From Euglena gracilis (taxonomy: Eukaryota; Euglenida; Euglenophyceae; Euglenales), in NCBI GenBank assembly GCA_039621445.1, contig CP154954.1, forward strand, positions 40,851,572-40,915,571: a DNA stretch of 64,000 nucleotides, given 5' to 3'. How positions within the stretch are numbered: position 1 is the first letter of the stretch; each line of letters starts with the position of its first letter. The position numbers and the translations under genes are program-made. The notes beneath the pieces are model-generated. The model searched no databases. It saw only the letters and a list, made by a program, of their open reading frames with translations, and was not told the origin of the DNA. Shown piece after piece: positions 31,507-42,734 of the stretch.

Positions 31507-32213
31507 TGTGAGTCAGGGGTGCTGAGTGCCCTTGTTAGTTAGCTGACCACACGCGCTAACCTTCAAAGCAAACCCAGGCGCCAACAGAACTAACCAGGGG
31601 ACTTGACCCAACCAGGGGCCTACAGTTTCTATGATGAAACAATTTGGAAAATACCCTCCTAACTGAATTTTAACCTCTGACCACATTTTAACCACTGACT
31701 TTGCAACCCGTTCCACAGGGATCTGTCACTACTCTGTCATTACTCAATCTGATTATCCATTTGCCATTGGCATATTTGGTTGAAGTTTCAAGTCAATTCA
31801 AGTTTGTCAGGAATTCATTGAAGTGGAAGTTGATTATCTGTTCAAGTATTGGTCTTGTAGTCTGAAGTGAAGTCTGAAGCAGGAGTTGTTGCTGCCGGTG
31901 TGCCTAAGAAGTTTCCCCTGTTCGCGGGCATCGAAGACTGCTCACTGACCACGACCTGCAATTTGAAAACATTTCGCTGCTTTGAGCAAGACCTACAGGT
32001 GTCTCCTACCCGATTTGTGACCCTCCAAGGACCTACCACACCAACCCCAAAAAGGAGAACGGTCTTTTCAAACCACAGGAAATGAAACAATTTTTAACAA
32101 AGGCCGCGCGGGGAATTGAAATTCAACTGGGCAGGGTGATCGATCCAATGCGGGGACAGGGAAACCCCATGGACCTGGAACAAGCGGAGCAGCAAAGGGG
32201 GTTATCCCGTACA
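31507..32213 (+). repeat. 3' LTR of the Ty3 element
   Basis: Begins TGTGAGTC and ends GTACA. It differs from the 5' LTR mainly by substitutions and one base in an A-run near 32,193. Confidence 0.9.
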
Positions 32214-33401
32214 AAAGGCAAATATAAAAAGCATCACCATTGAACAAAAAAAATTGCAACCAAATGCTTGAAATGCTGCCATTTTTGTGGAATTGGAACT
32301 TGAACAATCACGGAAGCATGCAACAAAAACGATTGTATTTCCCACCCTTGTGTGCTTGTGGTGGACATTTTCTGAAGAGAGAAATTCGAGCGGGCCGTGC
32401 GTGCAGGGGGGGTGCTATAGCACTACCAACCCCAAATCCCGACCCCCCCCCTCGGGAGGTTGAAAGTGCCTTACCACCCTAACTGCCCAAAACACCCCAC
32501 CCAGGGGGGGTGTGACTTTCCCTAAAAACAACCCTGTTTCCCGCACGGAAACCCCCATCAGAAAAGAATTTTTGCACCCCCGCCCAGGCTCAGGTGGATT
32601 TTTTCTATTTTTGGTCTTCTTGCTCAGTGAAAATATTGGGGTAAATGGGCAAGAAGTTTTGGCATTGCTCAGCAAGAGCAGGTCGACGCCAGGAAAAAAA
32701 AATTGATTCCTGGCACCCTCGGACCAGCTTCCATCCACCCAAATCATCACAACCGTGCTTTTCGACTGTTCAATTTTTTTTGCCCTCATTCAAGTCCCAG
32801 TCTGGCCCTTAGCCGGCCGACAGGGGGTGGCGGTCCTTGACGAAATTAAAAAACAGCTTTCCTGTCCCTTAAGGACCGCCCAGCCATAGGGGCGAGAGGT
32901 CACGTCGTAACGTCGGAGCAGGATCGTCGGCTGACTCCGGCGGGGCGGAAATAAGCAGTGACTCCTGCTCCAAAGCGCCGCAGCCCAAACAGCGCCGCCG
33001 TCGCGCAAGGTCTTTGTGTGTCGCTCTGGCTCGAGAGAGTGCGATCCCTGCTCGGGTTTTCTTTTCCTCGCGGGAGTAAGAGGGCTGGCCCGAGCATGCT
33101 TGGGCTTACCAACCGGGGGGTGGCTGCTGTAGAGTGCCTTCTCCTAGCCGGTCCACCCCACCCTCCAAAGGGGAATAGGGGTCCACGTTTTTTTCGTTGA
33201 ACATGGCCTTTTCCGCGCCCCCGGCTCCGGGGTCGAGGGGGGTGCCTGCTAGACCACTCGGGCTTCGCACTTCGGTTGGGTGAGATCCTGCTTGTTTGTG
33301 CCGGCTGTTTGTTCATGGTGTGTTCTTTGGCGCGGTTCTTCTTACTAATTTTTGTTGCCGGAGTTGGTGGACCCTAATCGCCCTTTGGACCACAAGCAAT
33401 C
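32214..33401. other. No gene recognised; dispersed repeat near its end
   Basis: Contains C-run/G-run blocks near 32,430-32,515. The stretch TTTGTGCCGGCTGTTTGTTC followed by TTGCCGGAGTTGG (33,293-33,370) also occurs around 56,760-56,830, so this part is repetitive. Confidence 0.35.
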
Positions 33402-34268
33402 ATGTCGACATTAATCACATCCGAGAGTTTGTCGTCTACAGACGAGAGCGTCTACAACGACGCCTGGGGACGTCTGTTCTTGGCCCCCGGTGAAGTACGC
33501 GCCTTGCTGAAGACAAAATAAATGGAGAAGCTTCAAGGTGTGCTGCAAGCCGGACAAGCGTGGAATGGTGGAGGATGGACTTCGATAAAATGCGCCAGAG
33601 CCATACGAAGACTCACGGGGATAGCATTAGTCAGCGAAAACTTCGTGGACTACCTGAACAGCTTCTTGTACAGCCTCGTCTTGGTGGCCAACGTGGACAT
33701 GGCCCTGTTGGAGTTATCGGACAAGTTTGCGGATGTTGTGTTCCATCTCTCCGACGTCTGGGCTGGGCGCATGAACTCAACGGAGAAGCTGCGTCGGGAA
33801 CGCGCCCCGCCGCGAAGAGCGGCGGCGCGGGCGACGCCATGGACACAGAGTAAGAAGGGACAGGCGGAAGATGAGGAGCGGTTGCCCTGGGAGGCACCGT
33901 CTCTGCAGCTGCCAGGAGACCTGGCGCTCTTTGTAAAAAAGGCACAACGAGGAGAGAGACTAGACATGAGGCATGCCTAGCAAGACGTACCAGTGTCTTC
34001 TGGAATGAAACATAGGGCAGAAGACAACAATCACCAAGCCGATGGCCGTTCAATCGTTGACAAATTTACGAAGGGAGTGCAACAACGTATGCTGAACGCC
34101 ATGAGGCCGCTGGCAACATTACACCCCATTGTGCTGCAGCAGGAGGACACGTCTTATCACCAGCTGTGTCAACAACTGTTTTACTATTTGGCTGAAACAG
34201 AAGCGCAACTCCTGCGGGAGAGAAAGCGCAGGAGCATCCTTGGAGCTGTGATGGAGTCCAGGGGGTGA
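33402..34268 (+). pseudogene. Unrecognised gene-like reading frame with two in-frame stops
   Basis: From ATG 33,402 one frame runs to TGA 34,266, broken only by TAA 33,519-33,521 and TAG 33,978-33,980. The three parts are 39, 152 and 95 codons. Composition is protein-like: MSTLITSESLSSTDESVY, a helical hydrophobic part (FVDYLNSFLYSLVLVANVDM), a basic stretch (LRRERAPPRRAAARA), and a C-terminal amphipathic helix (QLCQQLFYYLAETEAQLLRE). High GC at third positions supports a host or host-derived coding sequence. I cannot assign a family. Introns could explain the stops, but no clear GT...AG pair was found around them. Confidence 0.4.
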
Positions 34269-34460
34269 CTGACTGGTTTTTTTCAGAGTTACTGACTGGT
34301 TTTTTGGCCAAGAGCCCCCCCCCCCCCGGGTGGGTAGGCCAGAAAATGAAAAAGTGGCTGGCCTGGCGCCAAACGCGCCGGAAAAATTTTGGACTTTTTG
34401 AGATTTTTAGGCAAATTTTCATTGTTTCATGATGAGTGGCCGATCCCCCCCAGGGGGGGG
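34262..34460 (+). repeat. Dispersed 200-bp element A, copy 1
   Basis: Pattern: GTGACTGACTGGTTTTTT twice, a C-run, TGGCTGGCCTGGCGCC with a short GC hairpin, AAATTTT, TTTGGCAAATTTTCATTG-like sequence, GAGTGGCCGAT, and a C-run/G-run terminus. Other copies lie at 42,530-42,728 and 43,795-43,982. Non-coding. Confidence 0.65.
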
Positions 34461-35560
34461 GGTAAAGTGACTGACTGGTTTTTTTCGGAAAAAGTGATTG
34501 ACTGGTTTTTTCAGAGTGGAAAGTGACCCCCCCCCCCTCCCCCCTGGGGGTCGCTAAGCAATGGTATGGTGGGGACTAGCTGACCTCGTCCCGGGGGCAC
34601 CCCCCCCCCCCAGTTCCTGACATTGACACCAGGGTTTGATATAAGGAGGGCGTACATGGTTTAGGTGGGGGGGGTGTCCCCCCACCCCCCCCCCCCTCCT
34701 GGCCCGCAGGGGGGGTCTGGACCACCCCCCCCCCCACGTGCCAGGGGGGTCCGGACCGACCCTGGGGGGCATCCGAGACCCCCCCAAAATGGTCAATTTT
34801 TTTCCTCCGGCGCTTCGCACCGAAAATTTTTTGCATTTTTGGCATCTTTTTGCCCAAAAAATGCCCAAAATGGCACTTTTGGTCGTTTTTGGGGGGTCAA
34901 AAATTTTCGGTCACCCAGACCGCGCCACTGTTTAGGTGGGGGGGTGTCCCCCCCCCCCTCCTGGCCCGCAGGGGGGGTCCGGACCCCCCCCACCTGTGCT
35001 TATATCGAACCCTGATTGGCACTCTATTCTCCATCTTTGCCAATTTTCTTTTTTTCCTTGAAATGAATAATGCTTGCTTTCGGGGGGGCAGTTATGCTAA
35101 ATGTGCAAAATAAAAAAAAACATGAAGAAAATGTGTTATTTTTTTTCGAAACCGACCATTTTTTCCAGAGCGACTGTTTGATTTTTTTTTGGCCCGACCC
35201 CTGCCCCCCCCCCCCCCCGGTATGAGTAATTTGGTTTTCTCTGATCGACAAATGTCTTTGTGAGGGTGAACTTTATGGAAGTGGCACATGGGTGTGGTTG
35301 TGGGTGTGGGGGTGAGTGGGTGGCTGTGCATGCATCAGGGGGTTTTTTTTTCACCTTTGGACCCCCAGGGAAGATGGGGAGGTTTAAAAAAGTTTCGGGG
35401 CTGAAGGTGCGGAAAATTTTTGAAAAAAGCATATCCCGCCCGGGGGGGTAGACCAGACCAGACCACTCGGCCAGACCCACCCACCTTATCCCCCCCCCAG
35501 GGGGGTCGGTGGGTGGGAGACACCCCCGGTCACAAAAAAACCGCTGGTTAGCGTGGTGCC
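34461..35560. other. Homopolymer-rich mosaic of short repeats
   Basis: Contains two related GTTTAGGTGGGGGG/C-run blocks (34,658-34,760 and 34,930-35,000), a CGGCGCTTCGCACCGAAAATT hairpin-like step at 34,807, and further fragments of element A. Nothing coding is supported. Confidence 0.5.
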
Positions 35561-35564
35561 CCCC

Positions 35565-35810
35565 ACTGTTCATCTCCCCATTCTCAGGTGATGAAACGGC
35601 AGACAGAGAAGGGGGCAGGATGTATCTTTATTTCCCCACAAGGAGCAGTTATTGGACCTGGGAGGCTGCAGCAGGATGGCTTTCAAGTCCCGTATTGAGA
35701 ATTTCCAGACGTTGTGGGTGTGCGCCAACTAGGAGGTGCAGTACCCGCACCCCAGGGATGTATGGGAAGCCCTTTGGGTTTGGGGTAGATGGTGCGGTGG
35801 GAGGGGGTCC
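35565..35810 (+). repeat. Exon-like segment, dispersed copy
   Basis: CCCATTCTCAG followed by GTGATGAAACGGCAGA begins a block that recurs at 46,375, 47,512, 48,695 and 49,878. Across frame changes it can be read as QLLDLGGCSRMAFKSRIE followed by EVQYPHPRDVWEALWVWG. The CTCAG immediately before it resembles a splice acceptor. See the tandem array at 46.4-50.8 kb. Confidence 0.55.
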
Positions 35811-37589
35811 CAACCCCCGCCCCCCAATGGGGTACGGTGGTTGGGTCCAGGCCCCCCTTGGTTCCGAAAACGTGGAGAGTTGTGGGCAGTCAATGGGCTG
35901 GATGCCAAGCCAAGGTTGTTCAAAAAATAACTGCTTTTTTCTCTCTCAAAAAAACTCCCAAAAAATGCTCATTTTGGCCATTTTTTTTTGCATGCGGAAA
36001 ACACCAAAACATCAAAAATGTTCAATACGCTTCATAATGAGGGGGCAATTTTCTTGCTTTTCTGGGATGCAGCAGTGGCAGAAAGTGATGGAAAATTTTG
36101 TGAGCGCTTGATGTTTCGAGGTTGGAGGCGGGGTCCGACCCTCCCCCTCCCGTGTTGGGAGGGTCAGACACCCCCTCCCCCTCAGGGCTTCCCATACGCC
36201 CCTGCCGCACCCGGAGGACAGTTCTTCCCGAGAAGGTGTGGCACTGCTGTTATGCGGTCAAGCAGTGCAAGTCTGACCTCACATAACCCCCCCCCAAAAA
36301 AATAAGACCCGGGTCTTATTTTTGGGTCCGTTGCTGGAAGCCTCCAGGGGGGTCTTATTTTTGAGGGGAGTTTTATTTTTGGATTTTTTCTTGACCGACC
36401 CGGGCCCGAAAAAAACACCATTTTTCAGGTTCCCGAGAGTGCTAATTTTTTTTCCTTCGGCGCTTCACGCGAGGTGTAAATTGGTGTAATTTGACATTTA
36501 CCCTTTTTTTTCCACTTCAAAAATCTGAAATTTTTTGAAATTTCATCATTTTTATGCATGAAATTGGGGTTTTTGGTAATTTTTCAGGGAAAAAATTCAC
36601 CGTCCCCAGCGCTTCGCGCCGTCAAGGGGGGTCTTATTTTTGGATTTTTGCTCGATCAGCCCAGGGGGGGTCTTATTTTTTTGGGGGGGTTTATGGCAGG
36701 CGTTTTCCTCTTGACGCCAGTTGTGTGTTGCCCTGCTTGTTGTTGGCCAAAGGAGCGGTAGGGCCGTCCAGGGCTCTAACAGGTGGGGTGTTGACCAGCA
36801 GCGCCATGGGATGCATGGTGGTTGTTGGGGGGGGGGAATGGGTTGATGGAGAAGCACAGTGGCTCGTGCACCAACAGGCCACCCACCTGACAATTTTGGA
36901 GGAGGACCAAGGTAATCAGTGACACAGCAACACACCAACCCCCCCCCAAAATGGAACTCAAGTTCAGTCAAGGTTCAACCTGTTGTTGCAAAGTCCTGTG
37001 GGTGGTTGTGTTTGAGTTGTTGGACACCACACCGTTGCTTCGCCGCTTTGTTTGTTTTTCTGGCACGACAAGCATTCACTGCACCTCCCTGTCCCACATT
37101 TTGCAGGCTGCATCTGGGGCAGGCTGTATTTTAGTCGGGTGTTGACCACACCCCGGGGGGGGGGTGCCTGCCTGGGCAGGCACTCCAAGGCACGCCCAAT
37201 CCGCCCCCCGGGGGGGGGGGGGGGCAGGGCACACGCCAAAAGTGCCCTAACCCCGGTGGCGAAGGCGCCAGGGAGCCAAAAATAGCCTATTTTCAAAGGA
37301 ATGTGCCTGGGGCCCGACCCTGGGGGGGGGTGCCTGCCTGGGCAGGCACTTCGGACCCCACCCCCCCGGGGTTGGTGAAAAACAGCCTGATCTGGGGCAA
37401 ATATGTGAGAATTTGACGGTTTGCACAAGGGGGTGTTCCTGCTTCTGTACACCAGAGAACCAATGCCCCCCTCACTCCCCCCTTGGTGTTGTGCAGGGCG
37501 AGGATGTCGCTGGCGGCCCACACCACCTCCCCCCCACCGCCGCCGCAGCACCGGGACGGCGTGGTGGGCCGGCAGGGCAGCATAGGGCA
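35811..37589. other. No gene recognised
   Basis: Contains a repeated GGGGGGGTCTTATTTTTGG-like motif (four or more times between 36,300 and 36,690), GCGCTTCGCGCC hairpin-like steps (36,606) and a twice-occurring TGCCTGCCTGGGCAGGCACT palindromic block (37,165-37,185 and 37,330-37,350). Purely repetitive. Confidence 0.45.
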
Positions 37590-37960
37590 GAACCGGAATC
37601 GGCCAAACAGCCAGTGTGGTGGGTGGGGGGGTCGACCCCCCCCGCCACGTCTTCCCATATTTCAAGGAGCACCAATTTCTGGACCCAAAATTTTTTCTTA
37701 AGAAAAAAAATATCAGTAAAATTTGATTGTGCCAGGATTCTGTCAAGTTTTTTTAAGCTTCGTTTCTTTCACCCCCTTGAAAAGTACCGATTTCTGGATT
37801 ATTTTCAGTTTTTTTTGTGAAAAAAGTGTGTTTGGCATAAAAATGAATGTATTTTTTTCCCAAAAAGAATTTCAAAAATTTTCCCCGGCCAAAATCCCCG
37901 TTTTCCCAAAATTGGTGAAAATGCTGTGGTGGGGGGGGTCGACTCCCCCCACCAGGTTTT
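37590..37960 (+). repeat. Dispersed element B, flanked by G/C palindromes
   Basis: Left side: GGCCAAACAGCCAGTGTGGT and then a palindrome of G-run, TCGA, C-run. Centre: GAGCACCAATTT, GGACCC and an AT-rich stretch of about 250 bp. Right side: GGTGAAAATGCTGTGGTGGG and a second G-run/TCGA/C-run palindrome at about 37,930-37,950. Copies occur at 42,735-43,290 and, partly, 55,475-55,680 and 8,258-8,700. Confidence 0.65.
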
Positions 37961-38150
37961 CTCGTTCTGCGGTGGGGAAGGAGGACAGCGCTGCCGCAGC
38001 AGTTGGCCTGGCCTCCCCTTTGGTGGTGCAAAGGGTTTGGCCATCCAACCCCCCCCCCCCCCACCGCCGCCATGGAGGTCCCCCCACCACTGCTCCCTTC
38101 CCCCCCCCCAGATCAACGTGGGTGAATGGCGCCGAGCGATCAGGTGGATC

Positions 38151-41100
38151 TTGACAGCCAAATGCGGCCCGCAGCAACAGGCAGCTTTCCTGTTCATTTT
38201 CTGAGGTCGGGGTTGGAGGAAAAAATGGCAATGACCAAAAGTGGGGTGGAATGCATGGCCAAAGCAGGCAAATGGCCAGCGTGGCCGAAGCAAGCAAATG
38301 GCTGCAATCGCGGCCGAAGCAAGCAAATGGCTGCAATCGCGGCCGAAGCAAGCAAATGGCTGCAATCGCGGCCGAAGCAAGCAAACGGCTGCAATCGCGG
38401 CCGAAGCAAGCAAACGGCTGCAATCGCGGCCGAAGCAAGCAAATGGCTGCAAAAGTGGCCGAAGCAAGAAAACGGCTGCAATCGTGGCCGAAGCAAGCAA
38501 ACGACTGCAATCGCAGCCGAAGCAAGTAAATGACCGCCAGTGCGGCCGAAGCAAGCAAATGGCTGCAATTGCGGCCGAAGCAAGCAAATGGCTGCAATCG
38601 CGGCCGAAGCAAGTAAATGACCGCCAGCGCGGCCGAAGCAAGCAAATGGCTGCAATCGCGACCGAAGCAAGCAAATGGCCGGCACGGCTGAAGCAAGCAA
38701 ATGGCTGCAAAGCGTGGCCGGATCAAGCAAATGGCCGGCACGGCTGAAGCAAGCAAATGGGTGCAAAGCGCGGCCGAAGCAAGCAAACGGCCCCCAGCGC
38801 CGGCGGTGCAAGCAAACGGCTGCAAAGTGCGGCCGAAGCAAGCACATGGCTGCAGTCGCGGCCAAAGCAAGCACATGGCTGCAATCGTGGCCAAAGCAAG
38901 CAAATGGCGGCAAACGCGGGAGAAGCAAGCAAATGGCCGGCACGGCCGAAGCAAGCAAATGGCTGCAATCGCGGCCGAAGCAAGCAAACGGATTCCGGCG
39001 TCGCCGAAGCAAGCAAAAGCAAATCGGCCACGCCAGCGCGTGGCCGAATCAAGCAAATGGTCGTCAGCGCGGCCGAAGTAAGCAAACAGCCGCCAGCGGG
39101 CCAAAGCAAGCCAACGGCTGAAAGCAAGCCAACGGCTGCAATTGCGGCCGAAGCAAGCAAATGGCTGGCACTGCCGAATCAAGCAAATGGCCGTCAGCGC
39201 GGCCGAAGCAAGCAAATGGCTGCTGGCATTGCCGAATAAGCAAACGGCTGCTGGCGTGGCCGAATCAAGCAAACGGCTGCAAAGCAAAGCGTGGCCGAAG
39301 CAAGCAAATGGCTGCAAAGCGCGGCCGAAGCAAGCAAATGGCTGCAATCACAGCCGAAGCAAGTAAATGACTGCCAGCGCGGCCGAAGCAAGTAAATGAC
39401 CACCAGCGCGGCCGATGCAAGCAAATGGCCGGCACGATGGCTGACGCAAGCAAATGGCTGCAAAGCTCGGCTGAAGCAAGCAAATGGCTGCAAAGCGCGG
39501 CTGAAGCAAGCAAATGGCTGCAAAGCTCGGCTGAAGCAAGCAAACGGCTGCAATCACGGCTGAAGCAAGCAAACGGCTGCCGGCGTGGCCGAAGAAAGCA
39601 AATGGCTGCAATCGTGTCCGAATCAAGCAAATGGCCGCCGGCGGGTCAAAGCAAGCAAACGGCTGCAATTGCGGCCGAAGCAAGCAAACGGCTGCAGTTG
39701 CGGCCGAAGCAAGCAACATATCTTGACAGCCAAATGCGGCCCGCAGCAACAGGCAGCTTTCCTGTTCATTTTCTGAGGTCGGGGTTGGAGGAAAAAATGG
39801 CAATGACCAAAAGTGGGGTGGAATGCATGGCCAAAGCAGGCAAATGGCCAGCGTGGCCGAAGCAAGCAAATGGCTGCAATCGCGGCCGAAGCAAGCAAAT
39901 GGCTGCAATCGCGGCCGAAGCAAGCAAATGGCTGCAATCGCGGCCGAAGCAAGCAAACGGCTGCAATCGCGGCCGAAGCAAGCAAACGGCTGCAATCGCG
40001 GCCGAAGCAAGCAAACGACTGCAATCGCAGCCGAAGCAAGTAAATGACCGCCAGTGCGGCCGAAGCAAGCAAATGGCTGCAATTGCGGCCGAAGCAAGCA
40101 AATGGCTGCAATCGCGGCCGAAGCAAGTAAATGACCGCCAGCGCGGCCGAAGCAAGCAAATGGCTGCAATCGCGACCGAAGCAAGCAAATGGCTGCAAAG
40201 CTCGGCTGAAGCAAGCAAACGGCTGCAATCACGGCTGAAGCAAGCAAACGGCTGCCGGCGTGGCCGAAGAAAGCAAATGGCTGCAATCGTGTCCGAATCA
40301 AGCAAATGGCCGCCGGCGGGTCAAAGCAAGCAAACGGCTGCAATTGCGGCCGAAGCAAGCAAACGGCTGCAGTTGCGGCCGAAGCAAGCAACATATCTTG
40401 ACAGCCAAATGCGGCCCGCAGCAACAGGCAGCTTTCCTGTTCATTTTCTGAGGTCGGGGTTGGAGGAAAAAATGGCAATGACCAAAAGTGGGGTGGAATG
40501 CATGGCCAAAGCAGGCAAATGGCCAGCGTGGCCGAAGCAAGCAAATGGCTGCAATCGCGGCCGAAGCAAGCAAATGGCTGCAAAAGTGGCCGAAGCAAGC
40601 AAACGGCTGCAATCGTGGCCGAAGCAAGCAAACGACTGCAATCGCAGCCGAAGCAAGTAAATGACCGCCAGTGCGGCCGAAGCAAGCAAATGGCTGCAAT
40701 TGCGGCCGAAGCAAGCAAATGGCTGCAATCGCGGCCGAAGCAAGTAAATGACCGCCAGCGCGGCCGAAGCAAGCAAATGGCTGCAATCGCGACCGAAGCA
40801 AGCAAATGGCCGGCACGGCTGAAGCAAGCAAATGGCTGCAAAGCGTGGCCGGATCAAGCAAATGGCCGGCACGGCTGAAGCAAGCAAATGGGTGCAAAGC
40901 GCGGCCGAAGCAAGCAAACGGCCCCCAGCGCCGGCGGTGCAAGCAAACGGCTGCAAAGTGCGGCCGAAGCAAGCACATGGCTGCAGTCGCGGCCAAAGCA
41001 AGCACATGGCTGCAATCGTGGCCAAAGCAAGCAAATGGCTGCAAACGCGGGAGAAGCAAGCAAATGGCCGGCACGGCCGAAGCAAGCAAATGGCTGCAAT

Positions 41101-42110
41101 CGCGGCCGAAGCAAGCAAACGGATTCCGGCGTCGCCGAAGCAAGCAAAAGCAAATCGGCCACGCCAGCGCGTGGCCGAATCAAGCAAATGGTCGTCAGCG
41201 CGGCCGAAGTAAGCAAACAGCCGCCAGCGGGCCAAAGCAAGCCAACGGCTGAAAGCAAGCCAACGGCTGCAATTGCGGCCGAAGCAAGCAAATGGCTGGC
41301 ACTGCCGAATCAAGCAAATGGCCGTCAGCGCGGCCGAAGCAAGCAAATGGCTGCTGGCATTGCCGAATAAGCAAACGGCTGCTGGCGTGGCCGAATCAAG
41401 CAAACGGCTGCAAAGCAAAGCGTGGCCGAAGCAAGCAAATGGCTGCAAAGCGCGGCCGAAGCAAGCAAATGGCTGCAATCACAGCCGAAGCAAGTAAATG
41501 ACTGCCAGCGCGGCCGAAGCAAGTAAATGACCACCAGCGCGGCCGATGCAAGCAAATGGCCGGCACGATGGCTGACGCAAGCAAATGGCTGCAAAGCTCG
41601 GCTGAAGCAAGCAAATGGCTGCAAAGCGCGGCTGAAGCAAGCAAATGGCTGCAAAGCTCGGCTGAAGCAAGCAAACGGCTGCAATCGCGGCTGAAGCAAG
41701 CAAACGGCTGCCGGCGTGGCCGAAGAAAGCAAATGGCTGCAATCGTGTCCGAATCAAGCAAATGGCCGCCGGCGGGTCAAAGCAAGCAAACGGCTGCAAT
41801 TGCGGCCGAAGCAAGCAAACGGCTGCAGTTGCGGCCGAAGCAAGCAAATGGCCGCAATTGCAGCCGAAGCAAGCAAACGGCCCCCAGCGCCGGCGGTGCA
41901 AGCAAACGGCTGCAAAGTGCGGCCGAAGCAAGCAAATGGCCGCCAGCGCGGCCGAAGCAAGCAAACGGCTGCAATCGCGGCCGAAGCAAGCAAACGGCTG
42001 CAATCGCGGTCGAAGCAAGCAAACGGCCGCCAGCGCGGTTGAAGCAAGCAGATGGCTGCCGGCGTGGCCGAATCAAGCAAATGGCCGCCAGCGCGGTCGA
42101 CGTGAAATGG
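38151..42110. repeat. 4-kb minisatellite, 29-bp unit, with higher-order structure
   Basis: The unit GGCTGCAATCGCGGCCGAAG + CAAGCAAAT (29 bp) repeats well over a hundred times with variants. A non-repetitive 130-bp leader (TTGACAGCCAAATGCGGCCC ... GGCAAATGGCC) precedes the arrays and recurs at 38,151, 39,723 and 40,398. Large parts of the first and last blocks are near-identical at an offset of 2131 bp. Because 29 is not a multiple of 3, all six frames stay open over long distances and encode the same 29-residue cycle, so the long open frames here (up to about 490 codons on the minus strand) are not evidence of a protein. Confidence 0.95.
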
Positions 42111-42529
42111 TGGTGAGAGATGGCCTCCGGTGGGCAAAGCACAGGCAGAAGCCACAAAACCAAAGCAAGTGCCCTGCTTGGTGATTACCGTGAAACGGGC
42201 GGTGCCCAAATTTAGGGGCGGGTTATAAGTGCCTGGCGAGCAGTTTCATCGTGTGACGGAACCGACCCATCTTGATAACCATGTTGATGTTTGGCGGTGG
42301 TCATCATTGGGCCACCCACCAGCTGCGTGGCGGTTTTGTGCATTTTTCGATTTTGTTGTTTTTGGAGCAACCCATTCCGGTGGCAGGGTTGTCGCACGGC
42401 ATTTTCTCCATTTTTTGCGCTTTTTGTGCGGGTTTCATTGGGGGGGGTGGCCAGGCGGCAGCAGCGCCACTGCCGGCTGCCGGCGCGGCTGAAGCCCCCG
42501 ACAATACCATTGCTTAACACCTGTCCTAC

Positions 42530-42728
42530 CCCCCCCCCCCGGGGGGGTGACTGTTTTTTGGCCCAGAGTCCCGGGGGGGGGGGGGGCTCTGGGTTCTGGG
42601 CTCTGGGGTGGGCCCGAAAATCAAAAAGTAGCTGGCCTGGCGCCAAAGGCGCCGGAATTTTTTTGGATTTTGTGAGATGTTTTGGCAAATTTTCATTGCC
42701 TCCTGAAGAGTGGCTGATCCCCCCGGGG
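42530..42728 (+). repeat. Dispersed 200-bp element A, copy 2
   Basis: Contains the GGGGGTGACTGTTTTTTGGCC start, CTGGCCTGGCGCCAAAGGCG hairpin, GGCAAATTTTCATTGCCTCC and AGTGGCTGATCCCCCC. Its left end abuts a C10-G7 inverted homopolymer pair. Confidence 0.6.
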
Positions 42729-42734
42729 GGCAGG

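Larger units (their letters stand above)
19093..32213 (+). mobile_element. Ty3/gypsy LTR retrotransposon with chromodomain and methyltransferase-like domains
   Basis: About 13.1 kb bounded by two direct repeats of about 707 bp, with a tRNA primer site just inside the left LTR and a polypurine tract abutting the right LTR. The domain order gag, NPPF domain, C5-methyltransferase-like, PR, RT, RNase H, integrase, chromodomain is a Ty3/gypsy (chromovirus-type) order with two extra domains between Gag and protease. Coding regions carry at least five frame changes and about ten stops, so this copy is defective. AAGGC occurs immediately left of the element (19,088-19,092) and at 32,215-32,219, one base beyond the terminal CA, a possible 5-bp target duplication. 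Confidence 0.9.

Noticed and set aside
19088-32219. Confident 5-bp target-site duplication for the Ty3 element
   Set aside because: AAGGC is present on both sides but one base out of register with the CA end on the right, so it is only a candidate.
37872-42018. Long proteins of up to about 490 residues (ACFGRDC-type repeats on the minus strand, ASKWLQSRPKQANG-type on the plus strand)
   Set aside because: They are forced by a 29-bp minisatellite without stops in its cycle; all frames on both strands are open equally.
38280-42110. CRISPR array (29-bp repeats)
   Set aside because: The repeats are directly contiguous with no spacers, and the context is eukaryotic.
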